This document shows positions 34,705 through 44,697 of a DNA stretch of 64,000 nt, one piece after another. The stretch lies in NCBI RefSeq assembly GCF_001666835.1, contig NZ_LZJF01000068.1:1-64000 (forward strand). The letters are read 5' to 3'. Position numbers and translations under genes: made by a program. Numbering within the stretch: the stretch's first letter is position 1; each line of letters starts with the position of its first letter. Under the pieces are notes generated by a model. The model was not told the origin of the DNA. It saw nothing but the letters and a program-made list of their open reading frames with translations, and ran no database searches. The stretch comes from Mycobacterium sp. E3251. GTDB lineage: Bacteria; Actinomycetota; Actinomycetes; Mycobacteriales; Mycobacteriaceae.

Positions 34705-37026
34705 TCAAGCAGCGACCGTAACGGTCTCGGCCACCGGCTCGAGTGCCTGCGCGACGATCTCGGCGACATCGGTCATCGGTTTGACCGTCAGCGCGTCGAG
34801 CACCTCGGCGGGCACGTCGTCCAGGTCCGGCTCGTTGCGCGCCGGGATGAAGACCGTCGCCAGGCCGGCCCGCTGGGCCGCCAGCAGCTTTTGCTTCACA
34901 CCGCCGATCGGCAACACCCGCCCGTTCAGCGTGACCTCACCGGTCATGCCGACATCGGAGCGCACCTGACGTCCGGTGGCCATCGAGACCAGCGCGGTCA
35001 CCATGGTGACTCCGGCCGACGGGCCGTCCTTGGGCACGGCACCCGCGGGCACGTGCACGTGGATCCGCCGGTCGAGGGCCTTGGGGTCGACACCCAACTC
35101 GGCAGCGTGGGAGCGCACGTAGGACAGCGCGATCTGCGCCGACTCCTTCATCACGTCACCCAGCTGACCGGTGAGCTGCAAACCCGCCTCACCGTCCGTC
35201 GCGCCGGCTTCGATGTAGAGCACGTCACCGCCGAGGCCGGTGACGGCCAGACCGGTGGCCACTCCGGGCACCGCCGTGCGTTCGGCCGATTCCGGAGTGA
35301 ACCGCGGACGGCCGAGGTATTCGACCAGATCCGGCTCGTCGATGGTGATCGGATCGGGGGTCTCCGCCAGCTTGGTGGTCACCTTGCGCAGCGCCTTGGC
35401 CAGCAGCCGCTCGAACTGGCGCACGCCGGGCTCCCGGGTGTAGTCGGCGGCGATCTTGCGCAGAGCGGCGTCGGTCAGCGTGACCTCGTCCGCGGTCAGC
35501 GCCGCCCGGTCCCGCTGCCGGGGCAGCAGGTAATCCCGCGCGATGGCGACCTTGTCGTCCTCGGTGTAGCCGTCGATCTGCACCAGCTCCATCCGGTCCA
35601 GCAGGGCCGAGGGGATGTTCTCGATCACGTTCGCGGTGGCCAGGAACACCACGTCGGACAGATCCAGGTCCAGGTCGAGGTAGTGGTCGCGGAACGTGTG
35701 GTTCTGCGCCGGGTCGAGCACCTCGAGCAGCGCCGCGCTCGGGTCGCCCCGGTAGTCGGAACCGACTTTGTCGATCTCGTCCAGCAGCACAACGGGGTTC
35801 ATCGAGCCGGCCTCACCGATGGCCCGCACGATCCGGCCCGGCAGCGCGCCTACGTAGGTCCGCCGGTGCCCGCGGATCTCGGCCTCGTCGCGCACACCGC
35901 CCAGGGCGACGCGCACGAACTTGCGGCCCAGCGCCCGGGCGACGCTCTCACCCAGCGACGTCTTGCCGACGCCGGGGGGACCGGCCAGCACCATCACCGC
36001 GCCGGAGCCGCGGCCGCCGACGACCTGCAGCCCCCGTTGGGCGCGGCGGGCCCGCACGGCCAGGTATTCGACGATGCGGTCCTTGACGTCGTCCAGCCCG
36101 TGGTGGTCGGCGTCCAACACCCCGCGCGCGGCCTTCAGGTCGGTCGAGTCGTCGGTGTGTGAGTTCCAGGGCAGGTCGAGCACGGTGTCCAGCCAGGTGC
36201 GGATCCAGCCGCTTTCCGGGCTTTGGTCGCTGGACCGTTCCAGCTTGCCGACCTCGCGCAGCGCGGCCTCGCGCACCTTTTCGGGCAGCTCGGCGGCCTC
36301 GACGCGGGCGCGGTAATCATCGGAGCCGTCGGGCTCGCCCTCACCCAATTCCTTGCGGATGGCGGCCAGCTGTTGGCGCAGCAGGAACTCCTTCTGCGTC
36401 TTCTCCATGCCCTCGCGCACGTCCTCGGCGATCTTGTCGTTGACCTCGACCTCGGCGAGGTGGTCGCTGGTCCAGTCGATCAGCACCCGCAGCCGCTCGG
36501 CGACATCCTCGGTCTCGACCAGTTGCCGCTTCTGCTCGCTGGAGAGGTAGGAGGCGTAGCCGGAGGTGTCCGCCAGCGCCGACGGGTCGGTCAGCCTGTT
36601 GACATAGTCGACGATCTCCCAGGCCTCGCGCCGTTGCAGCATGGCCAGCAGCAGCTTCTTGTATTCGGCCGTCAGCGCCTTGACTTCGTCGGTCGGCTCG
36701 ACGTCGGGAACCTCGGTCACCTCGACCCACAGCGCAGCACCGGGCCCGGACGCTCCCGCCCCGATCTGCGCCCGGCGCTCACCGCGCACGACGGCCGCTG
36801 TGCCGCCGCCTGCGATGCGTCCGACCTGCAAAATCTTGGCGATCACACCGTGCGACGGGTACCGGTCGTCCAGCCGGGGCGCGATCAGCAGCTGCCCGGA
36901 TTCACTCGCCTGAGCAGCGTCGATCGCCGCCCGCGCGGCCTCGTCGAGCGCGACGGGAACGACCATTCCGGGCAACACGATGGTGTCGGTGACAAACAGC
37001 ACCGGCATCGATTTGGCTTCAGCCAT
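34705..37026 (-). CDS. lon: ATP-dependent protease Lon
   Basis: A 773-residue Lon (LonA) protease that degrades misfolded and regulatory proteins in the cytoplasm. It has an N-terminal substrate-binding domain ([18 protein letters not shown]), an AAA+ module with Walker [10 protein letters not shown] and Walker [11 protein letters not shown], and a C-terminal peptidase with the Ser-Lys dyad Ser670 (PKDGPSAG) and Lys713 (GGVKQK). The ATG at 37026 follows GGAGG. M. tuberculosis has no Lon, whereas M. avium complex and fast growers do. A HAIR-like inverted repeat just upstream suggests HspR heat-shock control. Confidence 0.97.
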   Translation of the reverse strand: MAEAKSMPVLFVTDTIVLPGMVVPVALDEAARAAIDAAQASESGQLLIAPRLDDRYPSHGVIAKILQVGRIAGGGTAAVVRGERRAQIGAGASGPGAALWVEVTEVPDVEPTDEVKALTAEYKKLLLAMLQRREAWEIVDYVNRLTDPSALADTSGYASYLSSEQKRQLVETEDVAERLRVLIDWTSDHLAEVEVNDKIAEDVREGMEKTQKEFLLRQQLAAIRKELGEGEPDGSDDYRARVEAAELPEKVREAALREVGKLERSSDQSPESGWIRTWLDTVLDLPWNSHTDDSTDLKAARGVLDADHHGLDDVKDRIVEYLAVRARRAQRGLQVVGGRGSGAVMVLAGPPGVGKTSLGESVARALGRKFVRVALGGVRDEAEIRGHRRTYVGALPGRIVRAIGEAGSMNPVVLLDEIDKVGSDYRGDPSAALLEVLDPAQNHTFRDHYLDLDLDLSDVVFLATANVIENIPSALLDRMELVQIDGYTEDDKVAIARDYLLPRQRDRAALTADEVTLTDAALRKIAADYTREPGVRQFERLLAKALRKVTTKLAETPDPITIDEPDLVEYLGRPRFTPESAERTAVPGVATGLAVTGLGGDVLYIEAGATDGEAGLQLTGQLGDVMKESAQIALSYVRSHAAELGVDPKALDRRIHVHVPAGAVPKDGPSAGVTMVTALVSMATGRQVRSDVGMTGEVTLNGRVLPIGGVKQKLLAAQRAGLATVFIPARNEPDLDDVPAEVLDALTVKPMTDVAEIVAQALEPVAETVTVAA

Positions 37027-37039
37027 CAATCCTCCAAAA

Positions 37040-37060
37040 ACTGAGTCTGATGCGCTCAAC
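37040..37060. promoter_or_regulatory. HAIR-like inverted repeat (candidate HspR operator) upstream of lon
   Basis: On the minus strand the segment reads GTTGAGC, seven bases, ACTCAGT. The HspR consensus (HAIR) is CTTGAGT-N7-ACTCAAG. Ten of fourteen arm positions match and the spacer length is exact. It lies 14-34 bases upstream of the lon start. HspR control of lon is established in Streptomyces. Confidence 0.6.
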
Positions 37061-37157
37061 CCAGGCGGGCGTCGGTTTGTTCCCCCCGGACGCTCCGCCG
37101 CGGGTCAGCCGGCGGAATGTGGTGGCTATCACGTTGGCGGTCTTGGATAATCGGCTC

Positions 37158-38288
37158 GTGCCGCTGACGCGCACCGCCCCGACCGCCCTCGACCCGGATG
37201 TCCTCGAATCCGCGGCCAGAGACCTCGCCTCAGCGGGCGCCATCACCTTCCTCGTCGGCGACGAGGCGGTCACCTATGCCGTCGAGGGCTCGACGATCCG
37301 CGTCGGCGAGGGGCAGCGCACCGGAGACGCCGTCGTCCGGCTGTCCCGACGGGCCTGGGACGACATGGTTGGCCAAATCCGCACGGCGATCAACCTCCTG
37401 CTCAGCGACGAATTGTCCTTTGAGCGGGGTGGCTTCGACCAGCTGGCCGACTGGGACCCGGTCCTGCGGTACCTGCATGCCGGGGTGCCGCCCTACGATC
37501 CGGCCCGCGCCGACTTGGCGGGGCGTGACCCGCTCGCCACGTTCACGCTGGACGAGAACGACGCCGAGTTGACCGCACAGCTGCAAACCATGGGCTACCT
37601 GCACGTCAGGGGTGTCTTCGCCACCGACGAGATGCGGGCCGCCAACCGCGAAGTCGACCGCCTCGCGGCCGAGGCCCGGCCGGGGGACGACCGTTCGTGG
37701 TGGGTCACCGACGAGGACGGCGGCAGCGCGCTGTGCCGGTTGGTCTACGCGACGCTGCGCTCACCCGTCCTCGCCGCCTTGGAAAACGACCCGAGGATTC
37801 GCAGGCTGGGCACCCTCATCGATCCCGCGCTGCGGCCCGCACCCGACCGGATGGAAGGCAGCGCGGTGCTGCTCAAGGTGCCCGGAAACACCAGTGGGCT
37901 GTCCAACATCCCCTGGCATCAGGACTGCGGCATGGGTGGACACGCCCTCATGTGCCCCGCGGTGAGCGTCGGCATCCAGCTGACCGGCTCGGACGCCTCG
38001 ACCGGCAACCTTCAGGTGGTGCCGGGCAGCCACGGCCAGGCGATTCACTACCGCTGGGAACATCGGCTCCAAGGGGTACCGGTGGTCAGCATCGACACCG
38101 CCCCCGGCGACGTGACCGTCCATGTCCAGGACCTGATGCACGCCTCACCCCGGCCGACCGCCACCGGGGGCCGCCGCACGATGTATGTCACTCACTATCC
38201 GCCGCAGCTCTTCGAACACGTCGGGCCCGGCGAGGCATTCAACGACCTGGTGCGCAACCGCACGGAACGCGTCGCCCGCCTGCAGTAA
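37158..38288 (+). CDS. Phytanoyl-CoA dioxygenase (PhyH) family protein
   Basis: A 376-residue Fe(II)/2-oxoglutarate-type oxygenase. The iron ligands are His and Asp in IPWHQDCGM and a distal His in VTVHVQDLMHASPRPT, with an Arg at GGRRTMYV likely binding 2-oxoglutarate. An N-terminal segment of about 100 residues resembles an SCP2-like lipid-binding domain (FLVGDEAVTYAVEGSTI and GDAVVRLS). A GTG at 37158 is the likeliest start; the frame continues upstream into the lon promoter without homology. It probably hydroxylates a lipid or small metabolite. Confidence 0.85.
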   Translation: MPLTRTAPTALDPDVLESAARDLASAGAITFLVGDEAVTYAVEGSTIRVGEGQRTGDAVVRLSRRAWDDMVGQIRTAINLLLSDELSFERGGFDQLADWDPVLRYLHAGVPPYDPARADLAGRDPLATFTLDENDAELTAQLQTMGYLHVRGVFATDEMRAANREVDRLAAEARPGDDRSWWVTDEDGGSALCRLVYATLRSPVLAALENDPRIRRLGTLIDPALRPAPDRMEGSAVLLKVPGNTSGLSNIPWHQDCGMGGHALMCPAVSVGIQLTGSDASTGNLQVVPGSHGQAIHYRWEHRLQGVPVVSIDTAPGDVTVHVQDLMHASPRPTATGGRRTMYVTHYPPQLFEHVGPGEAFNDLVRNRTERVARLQ

Positions 38289-38293
38289 CGCGG

Positions 38294-39556
38294 TCACGCG
38301 GGCGGCTGGATGGGCCCCAGGCGTTGCAGTTGGGTGACGTGTTTGGGGGAGAGCTCCTCGAGACAGGTGACACCCAACAGGCGCATGGTGCGGATCACGC
38401 CCTCGGCGAGGATGTCGATAGCGCGGGCGACGCCGGGCTCCCCGCCGGCCATCAGCCCGTACAGGTAGGCGCGTCCGACGAGCGTGCACCGCGCGCCCAG
38501 TGCGATCGCCGCCACGATGTCGGCACCCGACATGATGCCGGTGTCCAGCAGGATCTCGGTGTGCTTGCCGACTTCGCGCGAGACCGAGGGCAACAGGTGG
38601 AACGGCACCGGGGCCCGATCCAGTTGACGCCCACCGTGATTCGACAACACGATGCCGTCGACGCCGCGCTCGACGACCGCGCGCGCGTCGTCGAGCGTCT
38701 GGATGCCCTTGACCACCAACTTGCCGGGCCACTGGGCCTTGATCCACTCCAGGTCATCGAAGGTGAGGCTGGGGTCGAACATGGTGCTCAGATACTCGGC
38801 GACGGTCCCCGGCCAGCGATCCAGCGACGCGAACGCCAGCGGCTCGGTGGTCAACAGGTCGAACCACCATTTCGGGTGCGGTACCGCGTCCAGGACGGTG
38901 CGCAGTGTCAGCGTCGGCGGGATCGTCATCCCGTTGCGGTTGTCGCGCAGCCGGGCGCCCGAGACCGGGACGTCGACGGTGGCCAGCAGGGTGTCGAAGC
39001 CGGCATCCGCGGCGCGCTGGACCAGTGCCATCGAGCGTTCCCGGTCGCGCCACATGTACAGCTGAAACCACTTCCTGCCCTGGGGAACAGCGGTCACCAG
39101 GTCCTCGATCGCGCAGGTGCCCAGGGTGGACAGCGAGAAGGGAATGCCCGCCTTGGCCGCCGCCGCCGCGCCCGCGATCTCGCCCTCGGTGTGCATCAGT
39201 CGGGTGAAGCCGGTGGGCGCGATGCCGAATGGCAAGACCACCGGCTGGCCCAGCACATTCCAGCCGGCGGTGACGTTGCTGACGTCCCGCAGGATTGTCG
39301 GGTGAAACTCGATGTCGCGGAACGCTTGCCGGGCGCGCTGGATGGAAAGCTCGTCTTCGGCGGCGCCGTCCGTGTAATCGAACGCCGCCTTGGGCGTGCG
39401 GCGTTTGGCGATGCGTCGCAGATCTTCGATGGTGTGCGCGGCGTCGAGGCGGCGCTTGGTCGCGTCGAACTGCGGTCGCTTGAACTGGATCAGCGGCGCG
39501 AGGTCGCGAACCGTGGGCACTCGTCGTTTGACGGCCTTCCGTCTTTTGGATTCCAC
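38294..39556 (-). CDS. lldD2: L-lactate dehydrogenase (quinone), FMN-dependent LldD2
   Basis: A 420-residue FMN alpha-hydroxy-acid dehydrogenase of Rv1872c type that oxidises L-lactate to pyruvate and feeds the quinone pool. Visible features are [43 protein letters not shown] (catalytic Lys) and [16 protein letters not shown] (catalytic His, substrate Arg), then [20 protein letters not shown] for FMN phosphate. The start is unclear: GTG 39556, or TTG 39565 three codons earlier; neither has a strong ribosome binding site. It is divergent from the DUF1810 gene, 19 bp away. Confidence 0.94.
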   Translation of the reverse strand: MESKRRKAVKRRVPTVRDLAPLIQFKRPQFDATKRRLDAAHTIEDLRRIAKRRTPKAAFDYTDGAAEDELSIQRARQAFRDIEFHPTILRDVSNVTAGWNVLGQPVVLPFGIAPTGFTRLMHTEGEIAGAAAAAKAGIPFSLSTLGTCAIEDLVTAVPQGRKWFQLYMWRDRERSMALVQRAADAGFDTLLATVDVPVSGARLRDNRNGMTIPPTLTLRTVLDAVPHPKWWFDLLTTEPLAFASLDRWPGTVAEYLSTMFDPSLTFDDLEWIKAQWPGKLVVKGIQTLDDARAVVERGVDGIVLSNHGGRQLDRAPVPFHLLPSVSREVGKHTEILLDTGIMSGADIVAAIALGARCTLVGRAYLYGLMAGGEPGVARAIDILAEGVIRTMRLLGVTCLEELSPKHVTQLQRLGPIQPPA

Positions 39557-39575
39557 AGTGTGCAACCGTAGTCAC

Positions 39576-40013
39576 ATGGAATCGGCGAGTGACCCGTTCG
39601 ACCTCGAGCGCTTCGTCGACGCGCAGGCCCCGGTGTACCGCAACGTGGTCGAAGAGCTGCGCTCCGGTCGTAAACGCAGTCACTGGATGTGGTTCGTCTT
39701 CCCGCAGTTACGCGGATTGGGCGGAAGCCCGACCGCGGTGCGCTACGGCATCTCCTCGCTCGAGGAGGCGCGCGCCTACCTGGGCCATGAGCTGCTCGGG
39801 CCGCGGTTGCGTGAGTGCACTCGGCTGGTCAACGAGGTGCGGGACCGATCGGTCGCCGACATCTTCGGCTCGCCCGATGACCTGAAGCTGCGCTCGTCGA
39901 TGACGCTGTTCGCCCGCGCCGCGGACGACAACGAGGATTTCCTCGCGGTCCTCGACAAGTACTACGGCGGCAGGCAGGACCAGCTGACTGTGGAACGCCT
40001 AGGCGGGGCCTAA
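39576..40013 (+). CDS. DUF1810 domain protein (Rv1873 type)
   Basis: A 145-residue protein with the family pattern FDLERFVDAQAPVY, GRKRSHWMWFVFPQL and SSMTLFARAA. The fold is alpha-helical with an unknown role; the conserved WMWF(V/I)FPQ is its hallmark. The ATG at 39576 fits the family start. It corresponds to Rv1873. Its 3' end overlaps convergent GH13 by 15 bp. Confidence 0.9.
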   Translation: MESASDPFDLERFVDAQAPVYRNVVEELRSGRKRSHWMWFVFPQLRGLGGSPTAVRYGISSLEEARAYLGHELLGPRLRECTRLVNEVRDRSVADIFGSPDDLKLRSSMTLFARAADDNEDFLAVLDKYYGGRQDQLTVERLGGA

Positions 40014-41306
40014 GATTCGCCAGCCGTGCGGTTCTACGACCAGCGCGTCCACCACCTCTTCCGGCGGAGCCGACGACCCGCCGATGACCCGCTTGTGGGA
40101 CGTGCCCAGTTCCGACAGCGCCACCCGCATCGGCGCGTCGTCGATGTTGAGCGCGACCAGCAGCGCGTCGTCGCCACTGCGGGTCTCGTAGAGGTAATGC
40201 CGGTTTTCCAGCCGTAGCGCGGTGGTCGACGCCCGGTGCAGCCACGGGTGACGACGGCGCAACCCGACCAGGAACTGGTGCAACGCCCACATCTCGGCAC
40301 CAAACGCATCCAATTGCACTGGGGGAGAGGCGAACTCGGGACGCACCGCGTCGTCCCCGCCGTAGCGTTCCTCCTTGACGCCGCGGAATCCGAGTTCGTC
40401 GCCCGCGTAGATGCTGGGGACCCCGCCGACGGTGAGCATGGTCACCAGCGCATGGGCCACGTGCTCGGGGCGGTCGAGCCGGCTGGCGATGCGGGTGACG
40501 TCGTGGTTGCCGATGAAAGTGAGCGGGACGAAGCCGGCCAGGAACTCACCATGCCGCTGCAGCGCCCAGTCCAGCTCGAAGAAGTTGCCGTCGTTGAGAG
40601 CGCTCCAGATGGCCTTCCACAGCTCGTATTGGGTGGCCGAGTCGAAGGTGGCGGCCCGTACGACGGCGGCGTAGTCGCCGTGGATGAGCTCACCCACGAA
40701 CCAGGCGTCGGGAAAGCGCTCGCGCACCCGTGGCAGCGTTGACGCCCAAAACCGTTCCGGCACCGTGTAAGCCGCGTCGAGTCGCCAGCCGTCGGCGCCG
40801 CGTTCCAGCCAGTGCGCCATCACGTCCGCGGTGTAGTCGACCACTTCGGGGTTGTCGTGGTTGAGCGTGATCAGTTCCGAGTGGCCCTCGAACGTGTGGA
40901 ATCGTCCCGGACGCCCCCGAAACCAGCGCGCGGCCGCCTCATCGTTCGGCGCCTGCTGGTAGCGGGGGAAGTCCAGGCCGACGTGATTGAACACGCCGTC
41001 GAGCAGGATGCGCAGGCCGCGGCCACGGGCCTCGGCGACGAGATGGTCGAAATCATCGTCGTCCCCGAGCCGCGGATCGATGCGGTAGTGGTCGGTGGTG
41101 TCGTAACCGTGGGTGCGCGAGGCGAAGATCGGGCCCAGCGCAACGCCGGACGCGCCCAGCGCGATGGCGTGGTCGAACCAGTCGACGAGCCGCCGCAGCC
41201 GGTGTTCTTCCGGCCGCGGCGGCTCCGACGAAGGAAAGGCGCCGACGAACCCCAGCGGATAGACCTGCCACCAGATCGCGTGTTCTACCCAGGCCGGTGC
41301 CGTCAC
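39999..41306 (-). CDS. Glycoside hydrolase family 13 (alpha-amylase type) enzyme
   Basis: A 435-residue GH13 enzyme. The four conserved regions are DGVFNH, DGWRLDAAY (nucleophile Asp), FVGELIHG (acid/base Glu) and FIGNHDVTR (third acid). IWWQVYPLGF marks the barrel start, and LLVALNIDD and related stretches form a short C-terminal domain. The size suggests an oligo-glucosidase or cyclomaltodextrinase-like enzyme acting inside the cell, as no signal peptide is visible. The GTG at 41306 lies 4 bases after the ahpD stop, so the two genes are coupled, an odd partnership. Substrate unknown. Confidence 0.88.
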   Translation of the reverse strand: MTAPAWVEHAIWWQVYPLGFVGAFPSSEPPRPEEHRLRRLVDWFDHAIALGASGVALGPIFASRTHGYDTTDHYRIDPRLGDDDDFDHLVAEARGRGLRILLDGVFNHVGLDFPRYQQAPNDEAAARWFRGRPGRFHTFEGHSELITLNHDNPEVVDYTADVMAHWLERGADGWRLDAAYTVPERFWASTLPRVRERFPDAWFVGELIHGDYAAVVRAATFDSATQYELWKAIWSALNDGNFFELDWALQRHGEFLAGFVPLTFIGNHDVTRIASRLDRPEHVAHALVTMLTVGGVPSIYAGDELGFRGVKEERYGGDDAVRPEFASPPVQLDAFGAEMWALHQFLVGLRRRHPWLHRASTTALRLENRHYLYETRSGDDALLVALNIDDAPMRVALSELGTSHKRVIGGSSAPPEEVVDALVVEPHGWRILGPA

Positions 41307-41310
41307 TGCG

Positions 41311-41847
41311 TCAGCCGACGGTGGCCAGCGTCTGGGCGGCGACAATCGCTTGTGCCACGCCGGAAATGATGGCCGCGGCCTTCAGCGCCTCCTGGATGGT
41401 CTCCCGGGCGACTCCCGCCTCGCGCAGCGTGTGCTCGTGGGAGGCCACGCAGTCCGGGCATCCGTTGATCGACGACACCGCGAACGACCACAGCTCGAAG
41501 TTCGCCTTCTCCACGCCGGGATTGGCGATAATGTTCATCCGCAATCCCGCACGCAGGTCGTCGTACTTGCCGTCGAGGAAGCCCCGGCCACGGTAGAACA
41601 CGTTGTTCATGCCCATGATCGATGCGGCTCCCAGCGCCGCGTTGTACGCCTCGGCGGACAGGATGTCGGCCGCCTCGGCACCGATCTCGCTGATTACCTG
41701 AGCGTTTCGCGTCGCCGCGGCGCTCGCCAGCAGGGTGCCCCACAGCTGCTCCTCGTTGAGCTCGGTCGTGCGCGTGATCGAGCCGAGGTTGAGCTTGAGG
41801 TCCTTGGCGTACTCGGGCAGCGCTTCCTTGAGGTTTTCTACGCTCAT
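41311..41847 (-). CDS. ahpD: Alkyl hydroperoxide reductase AhpD
   Basis: A 178-residue trimeric CMD-fold protein with the redox pair Cys130-Pro-Asp-Cys133 and His137 in [10 protein letters not shown], as in M. tuberculosis AhpD. It regenerates AhpC with electrons from lipoamide/dihydrolipoamide succinyltransferase and dihydrolipoamide dehydrogenase. It is the second gene after ahpC, 28 bp away. In M. tuberculosis ahpCD lie elsewhere (Rv2428-Rv2429), so the position here is specific to this lineage. Confidence 0.96.
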   Translation of the reverse strand: MSVENLKEALPEYAKDLKLNLGSITRTTELNEEQLWGTLLASAAATRNAQVISEIGAEAADILSAEAYNAALGAASIMGMNNVFYRGRGFLDGKYDDLRAGLRMNIIANPGVEKANFELWSFAVSSINGCPDCVASHEHTLREAGVARETIQEALKAAAIISGVAQAIVAAQTLATVG

Positions 41848-41875
41848 CTCGCCTCCCTGATCAGACCCTACGTGA

Positions 41876-42463
41876 CTAAGCCGAGGCCTTGAGCAGCTCG
41901 GCGGCGTTCAGCGTCGGGTCGCCCTTGCGCCAGTTGCAGGCGCACAGCTCGTCGGACTGCAACGCATCGAGGACCCGCAACACTTCCTCGACGTTGCGCC
42001 CCACCGATCCGGCGGTGACCGACACGAACTGGATCTCGTTGTTGGGGTCCACCAGGAAGGTCGCCCGGTCGGCCACACCGTCGGCGTTGAGAACGCCGGT
42101 GGCCAGGCTCAGCTCACGCTTGATGTCCGAGAGCATCGGAAACGGCAGCTTCTTCAGGTCCTCGTGCTGCGCGCGCCAGTTGAAGTGCACGAATTCGCTG
42201 TCGATCGAGACGCCCAGGACCTGCGCGTCGCGGTCGGCGAACTCGTCGTTGAGCTTGCCGAACGCGGCGATCTCGGTCGGGCACACGAAGGTGAAGTCCT
42301 TGGGCCAGAAGAACACAACGCGCCACTTCCCGTCGTGGTCCTCGTTGGTGACAGTGGTGAAGTAGTCCTCGGGCTGCTTGGCGTCGACCTTGGACAAGTC
42401 GCCCGCGATCAGCGCGGTGAGCTCATAGGCGGGAAACTGGTCGCCGATGGTCAGCAAAGGCAT
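41876..42463 (-). CDS. ahpC: Alkyl hydroperoxide reductase AhpC (peroxiredoxin)
   Basis: A 195-residue 2-Cys peroxiredoxin with the peroxidatic Cys61 in FVCPTE and resolving cysteines 174 and 176 in CAC, the three-cysteine arrangement of mycobacterial AhpC. It reduces peroxides and peroxynitrite and is recycled by AhpD. It is divergent from oxyR across 102 bp that hold an OxyR-type operator. AGGAGA precedes the ATG. Confidence 0.97.
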   Translation of the reverse strand: MPLLTIGDQFPAYELTALIAGDLSKVDAKQPEDYFTTVTNEDHDGKWRVVFFWPKDFTFVCPTEIAAFGKLNDEFADRDAQVLGVSIDSEFVHFNWRAQHEDLKKLPFPMLSDIKRELSLATGVLNADGVADRATFLVDPNNEIQFVSVTAGSVGRNVEEVLRVLDALQSDELCACNWRKGDPTLNAAELLKASA

Positions 42464-42556
42464 GGCTCTCCTAATTTGGATTCACTCAAGAATAGCTTTC
42501 TCTGCCAATGCTGCCCGCTCGGCCGGTCTGAAGTAAAGGTGATATTTCCCACTACA

Positions 42557-42577
42557 CTTATAGGCATGCCCGATAAG
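42557..42577. promoter_or_regulatory. OxyR-type operator overlapping the oxyR start codon
   Basis: CTTAT at 42557-42561 and ATAAG at 42573-42577 form a LysR-type T-N11-A dyad whose centre (42567) is the middle base of the oxyR ATG. This agrees with the mycobacterial OxyR site known in oxyR-ahpC regions of M. leprae and M. avium. It would serve autoregulation and ahpC activation. Confidence 0.75.
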
Positions 42578-43501
42578 ATTTATCAGCCGACGATCGCCGG
42601 CCTCCGCGCGTTCGCCGCCGTCGCCGAAAAGCGCCAGTTCAGCGGCGCCGCAACCACTCTCGGAGTCAGCCAGTCCACGTTGTCGCAGGCGCTCGCGGCG
42701 CTGGAGACCGGGCTCGGCACCCAGCTGGTCGAGCGCTCGACGCGGCGTGTCCTCTTGACGGCGGAGGGCGCGGAGCTGTTGCCGCGCGCCCAGGCCGTCA
42801 TCGAGGCGGTGGACGCGTTCACCGCCGCCGCCGCGGGTTCGTCCGATCCGCTGCGGGGCGGCATGCGACTGGGACTGATCCCGACGGTCGCGCCCTACGT
42901 CCTGCCGACCGTGCTGGCCGGCCTGACCGAGCAGTTCCCCGGAATGACCTTGCGGGTGACCGAAGACCAGACCGAACGGCTGATGACGGTATTGCGCGAG
43001 GGCGCACTCGATGCGGCCCTCATCGCCCTGCCCGCCGACAGCGGCGGTGTCACCGCGATCCCGATCTACGACGAGGATTTCGTCCTCGCGCTCCCGCCCG
43101 GACATCCGCTGTCGGGAAAGCGGCGAGTTCCGGCGACGGCACTGGCCGATCTGCCCCTGCTGCTGCTGGACGAGGGACACTGCCTGCGCGATCAGGCGCT
43201 GGACGTGTGCCACAAGGCGGGCGTTCGACCGGAGCTGGCCAATACGCGGGCGGCGTCACTGGCCACCGCGGTGCAGTGCGTGACCGGCGGCCTGGGGGTG
43301 ACGCTTATCCCGCAGAGCGCGGTGCCGGTCGAGGCGACGAGAAGCCGCCTGGGCCTAGCGCAGTTCGCCGCGCCGCGCCCGGGACGGCGCATCGGGCTGG
43401 TGTACCGCTCGTCGAGCGGTCGTGACGAGTCCTACCGGCAATTGGCCGACATGATCGGCAGATTGATCAGCGACGAACATCCCGTCCGGCTGATCAAATA
43501 G
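42566..43501 (+). CDS. oxyR: Hydrogen peroxide sensor OxyR (LysR family)
   Basis: A 311-residue LysR-type regulator. The N-terminal winged helix lies at about 8-65 ([20 protein letters not shown]). The redox pair Cys206 and Cys215 sits in [12 protein letters not shown] with the same spacing as Cys199/Cys208 of E. coli OxyR. It is full length and undamaged, unlike the oxyR pseudogene of M. tuberculosis. Oxidation should switch it to activate ahpCD. The ATG at 42566 lies inside the operator; the frame is open further upstream through ahpC but without homology. Confidence 0.96.
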   Translation: MPDKIYQPTIAGLRAFAAVAEKRQFSGAATTLGVSQSTLSQALAALETGLGTQLVERSTRRVLLTAEGAELLPRAQAVIEAVDAFTAAAAGSSDPLRGGMRLGLIPTVAPYVLPTVLAGLTEQFPGMTLRVTEDQTERLMTVLREGALDAALIALPADSGGVTAIPIYDEDFVLALPPGHPLSGKRRVPATALADLPLLLLDEGHCLRDQALDVCHKAGVRPELANTRAASLATAVQCVTGGLGVTLIPQSAVPVEATRSRLGLAQFAAPRPGRRIGLVYRSSSGRDESYRQLADMIGRLISDEHPVRLIK

Positions 43502-43528
43502 CGCGGCCGCCGCGGGTAGGTTCTGCCT

Positions 43529-44239
43529 ATGGAAAAGGTCATCGCCGTCCTCATGCGTGCCGATTCGGACGAGGGGTGGTGCGCCCGCCAGCGCGGCCCC
43601 GTCGCCGACGCCTTGTTGGAATTGGGCCTGCCGGGGTTGTCGGTCAACGTCCGCGACGACGCCGTGCGCCACTCGCTGATGACGCTCACGACGCTGGATC
43701 CGCCGGTCGCGGCGGTGGTGAGCATGTGGACCCAGCAGTGCTACGGCGAGCAGATGTCCGCAGCGCTGACCCTGCTGGAGGCCGAATGCGAACAGCTCGC
43801 CGCCTACCTGGTAACCGAATCGGTTCCGCTCAAAGCGCCGGTAACCGAATCCGGTTCGCGCACAGCGGGTTTAGCCAACATTGCGCTGCTGCGCCGGCCC
43901 GCCGGCCTGGACCAGGAGACCTGGCTGGCCCGGTGGCAGCGAGACCACACCTCGGTGGCGATCGAGACGCAGTCGACCTTCGGCTACACCCAGAACTGGG
44001 TGGTGCGCGCCCTCACCCCGGACGGACCGGGAATCGCGGGCATCGTCGAGGAGTTGTTCCCGCAGGAGGCGATCACCGATCTCAAGGCGTTTTTCGGTGC
44101 CGCCGACGACGACGACTTGCAGGACCGACTGGGCCGAATGGTCGCCAGCACCACGGCGTTCGGCGCCAACGAGAACATCGACACCGTCCCCACCAGCCGC
44201 TACGTATTCAAGACACCGTTCATCGAGGAACCCACATGA
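43529..44239 (+). CDS. EthD-like dimeric alpha/beta barrel protein (Rv1874 type)
   Basis: A 236-residue protein with an EthD-like C-terminal half (LLRRPAGLDQETWLARWQRDHTSVAIETQ, then a conserved aromatic segment). A Gly/Asp-rich region follows and it ends ENIDTVPTSRYVFKT. A 30-bp imperfect direct repeat at 43811-43870 encodes VTESVPLKAP and VTESGSRTAG, a small internal duplication. Function is unknown; the family includes monooxygenase-like and oligomerising proteins. It overlaps the next gene by four bases, so a shared role with the F420 enzyme is likely. It corresponds to Rv1874. Confidence 0.82.
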   Translation: MEKVIAVLMRADSDEGWCARQRGPVADALLELGLPGLSVNVRDDAVRHSLMTLTTLDPPVAAVVSMWTQQCYGEQMSAALTLLEAECEQLAAYLVTESVPLKAPVTESGSRTAGLANIALLRRPAGLDQETWLARWQRDHTSVAIETQSTFGYTQNWVVRALTPDGPGIAGIVEELFPQEAITDLKAFFGAADDDDLQDRLGRMVASTTAFGANENIDTVPTSRYVFKTPFIEEPT

Positions 44240-44679
44240 CATCTCTGCGTGATGCCGTCGGCCTGGCCGCGGCGGAAAACGGCCTGGCGGTGGTGTCCAC
44301 CGTTCGGGCCGACGGAACGGTGCAGGCTTCGCTGGTCAACGTCGGCCTGTTGCCGCATCCGGAAAGCGGCCAGGAGGTGTTGGGGTTCACCACCTACGGC
44401 AAGGTCAAGCTGGCCAACCTGCGCGCACGGCCGCAACTGGCGGTCACCTTTCGCAAGGGCTGGCAGTGGGCGACGGTCGAGGGCCGCGCCGAGCTGGCCG
44501 GCCCCGAGGACACGCAGCCCTGGCTGACCACGGACGACCAGCTGCGGCTCTTGCTCCGCGACGTCTTCACCGCCGCGGGCGGCACGCATGACGACTGGGA
44601 CGAATACGACCGCGTGATGGCCCGGGAGCGGCGCGCCGTCGTGCTGATCGCGCCCACCCGCGTCTACAGCAACGGCTGA
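44236..44679 (+). CDS. F420-dependent PPOX-class (FDOR-B) protein (Rv1875 type)
   Basis: A 147-residue split beta-barrel protein: GLAVVSTVRADGTVQASLVNVG, VLGFTTYGKVKLANLR and VTFRKGWQWATVEGRAELAGPED, typical of F420-binding FDOR-B proteins. It should reduce an unknown substrate with F420H2. The start ATG overlaps the upstream stop (ATGA). It corresponds to Rv1875. Confidence 0.9.
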   Translation: MTSLRDAVGLAAAENGLAVVSTVRADGTVQASLVNVGLLPHPESGQEVLGFTTYGKVKLANLRARPQLAVTFRKGWQWATVEGRAELAGPEDTQPWLTTDDQLRLLLRDVFTAAGGTHDDWDEYDRVMARERRAVVLIAPTRVYSNG

Positions 44680-44697
44680 CGTCGTTAGGCTGCAGCG

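Noticed and set aside
43811..43870. 30-bp imperfect repeat inside the EthD-like gene as a separate repeat element
   Set aside because: Only about ten bases are identical; best seen as a small in-frame duplication, noted with the gene.
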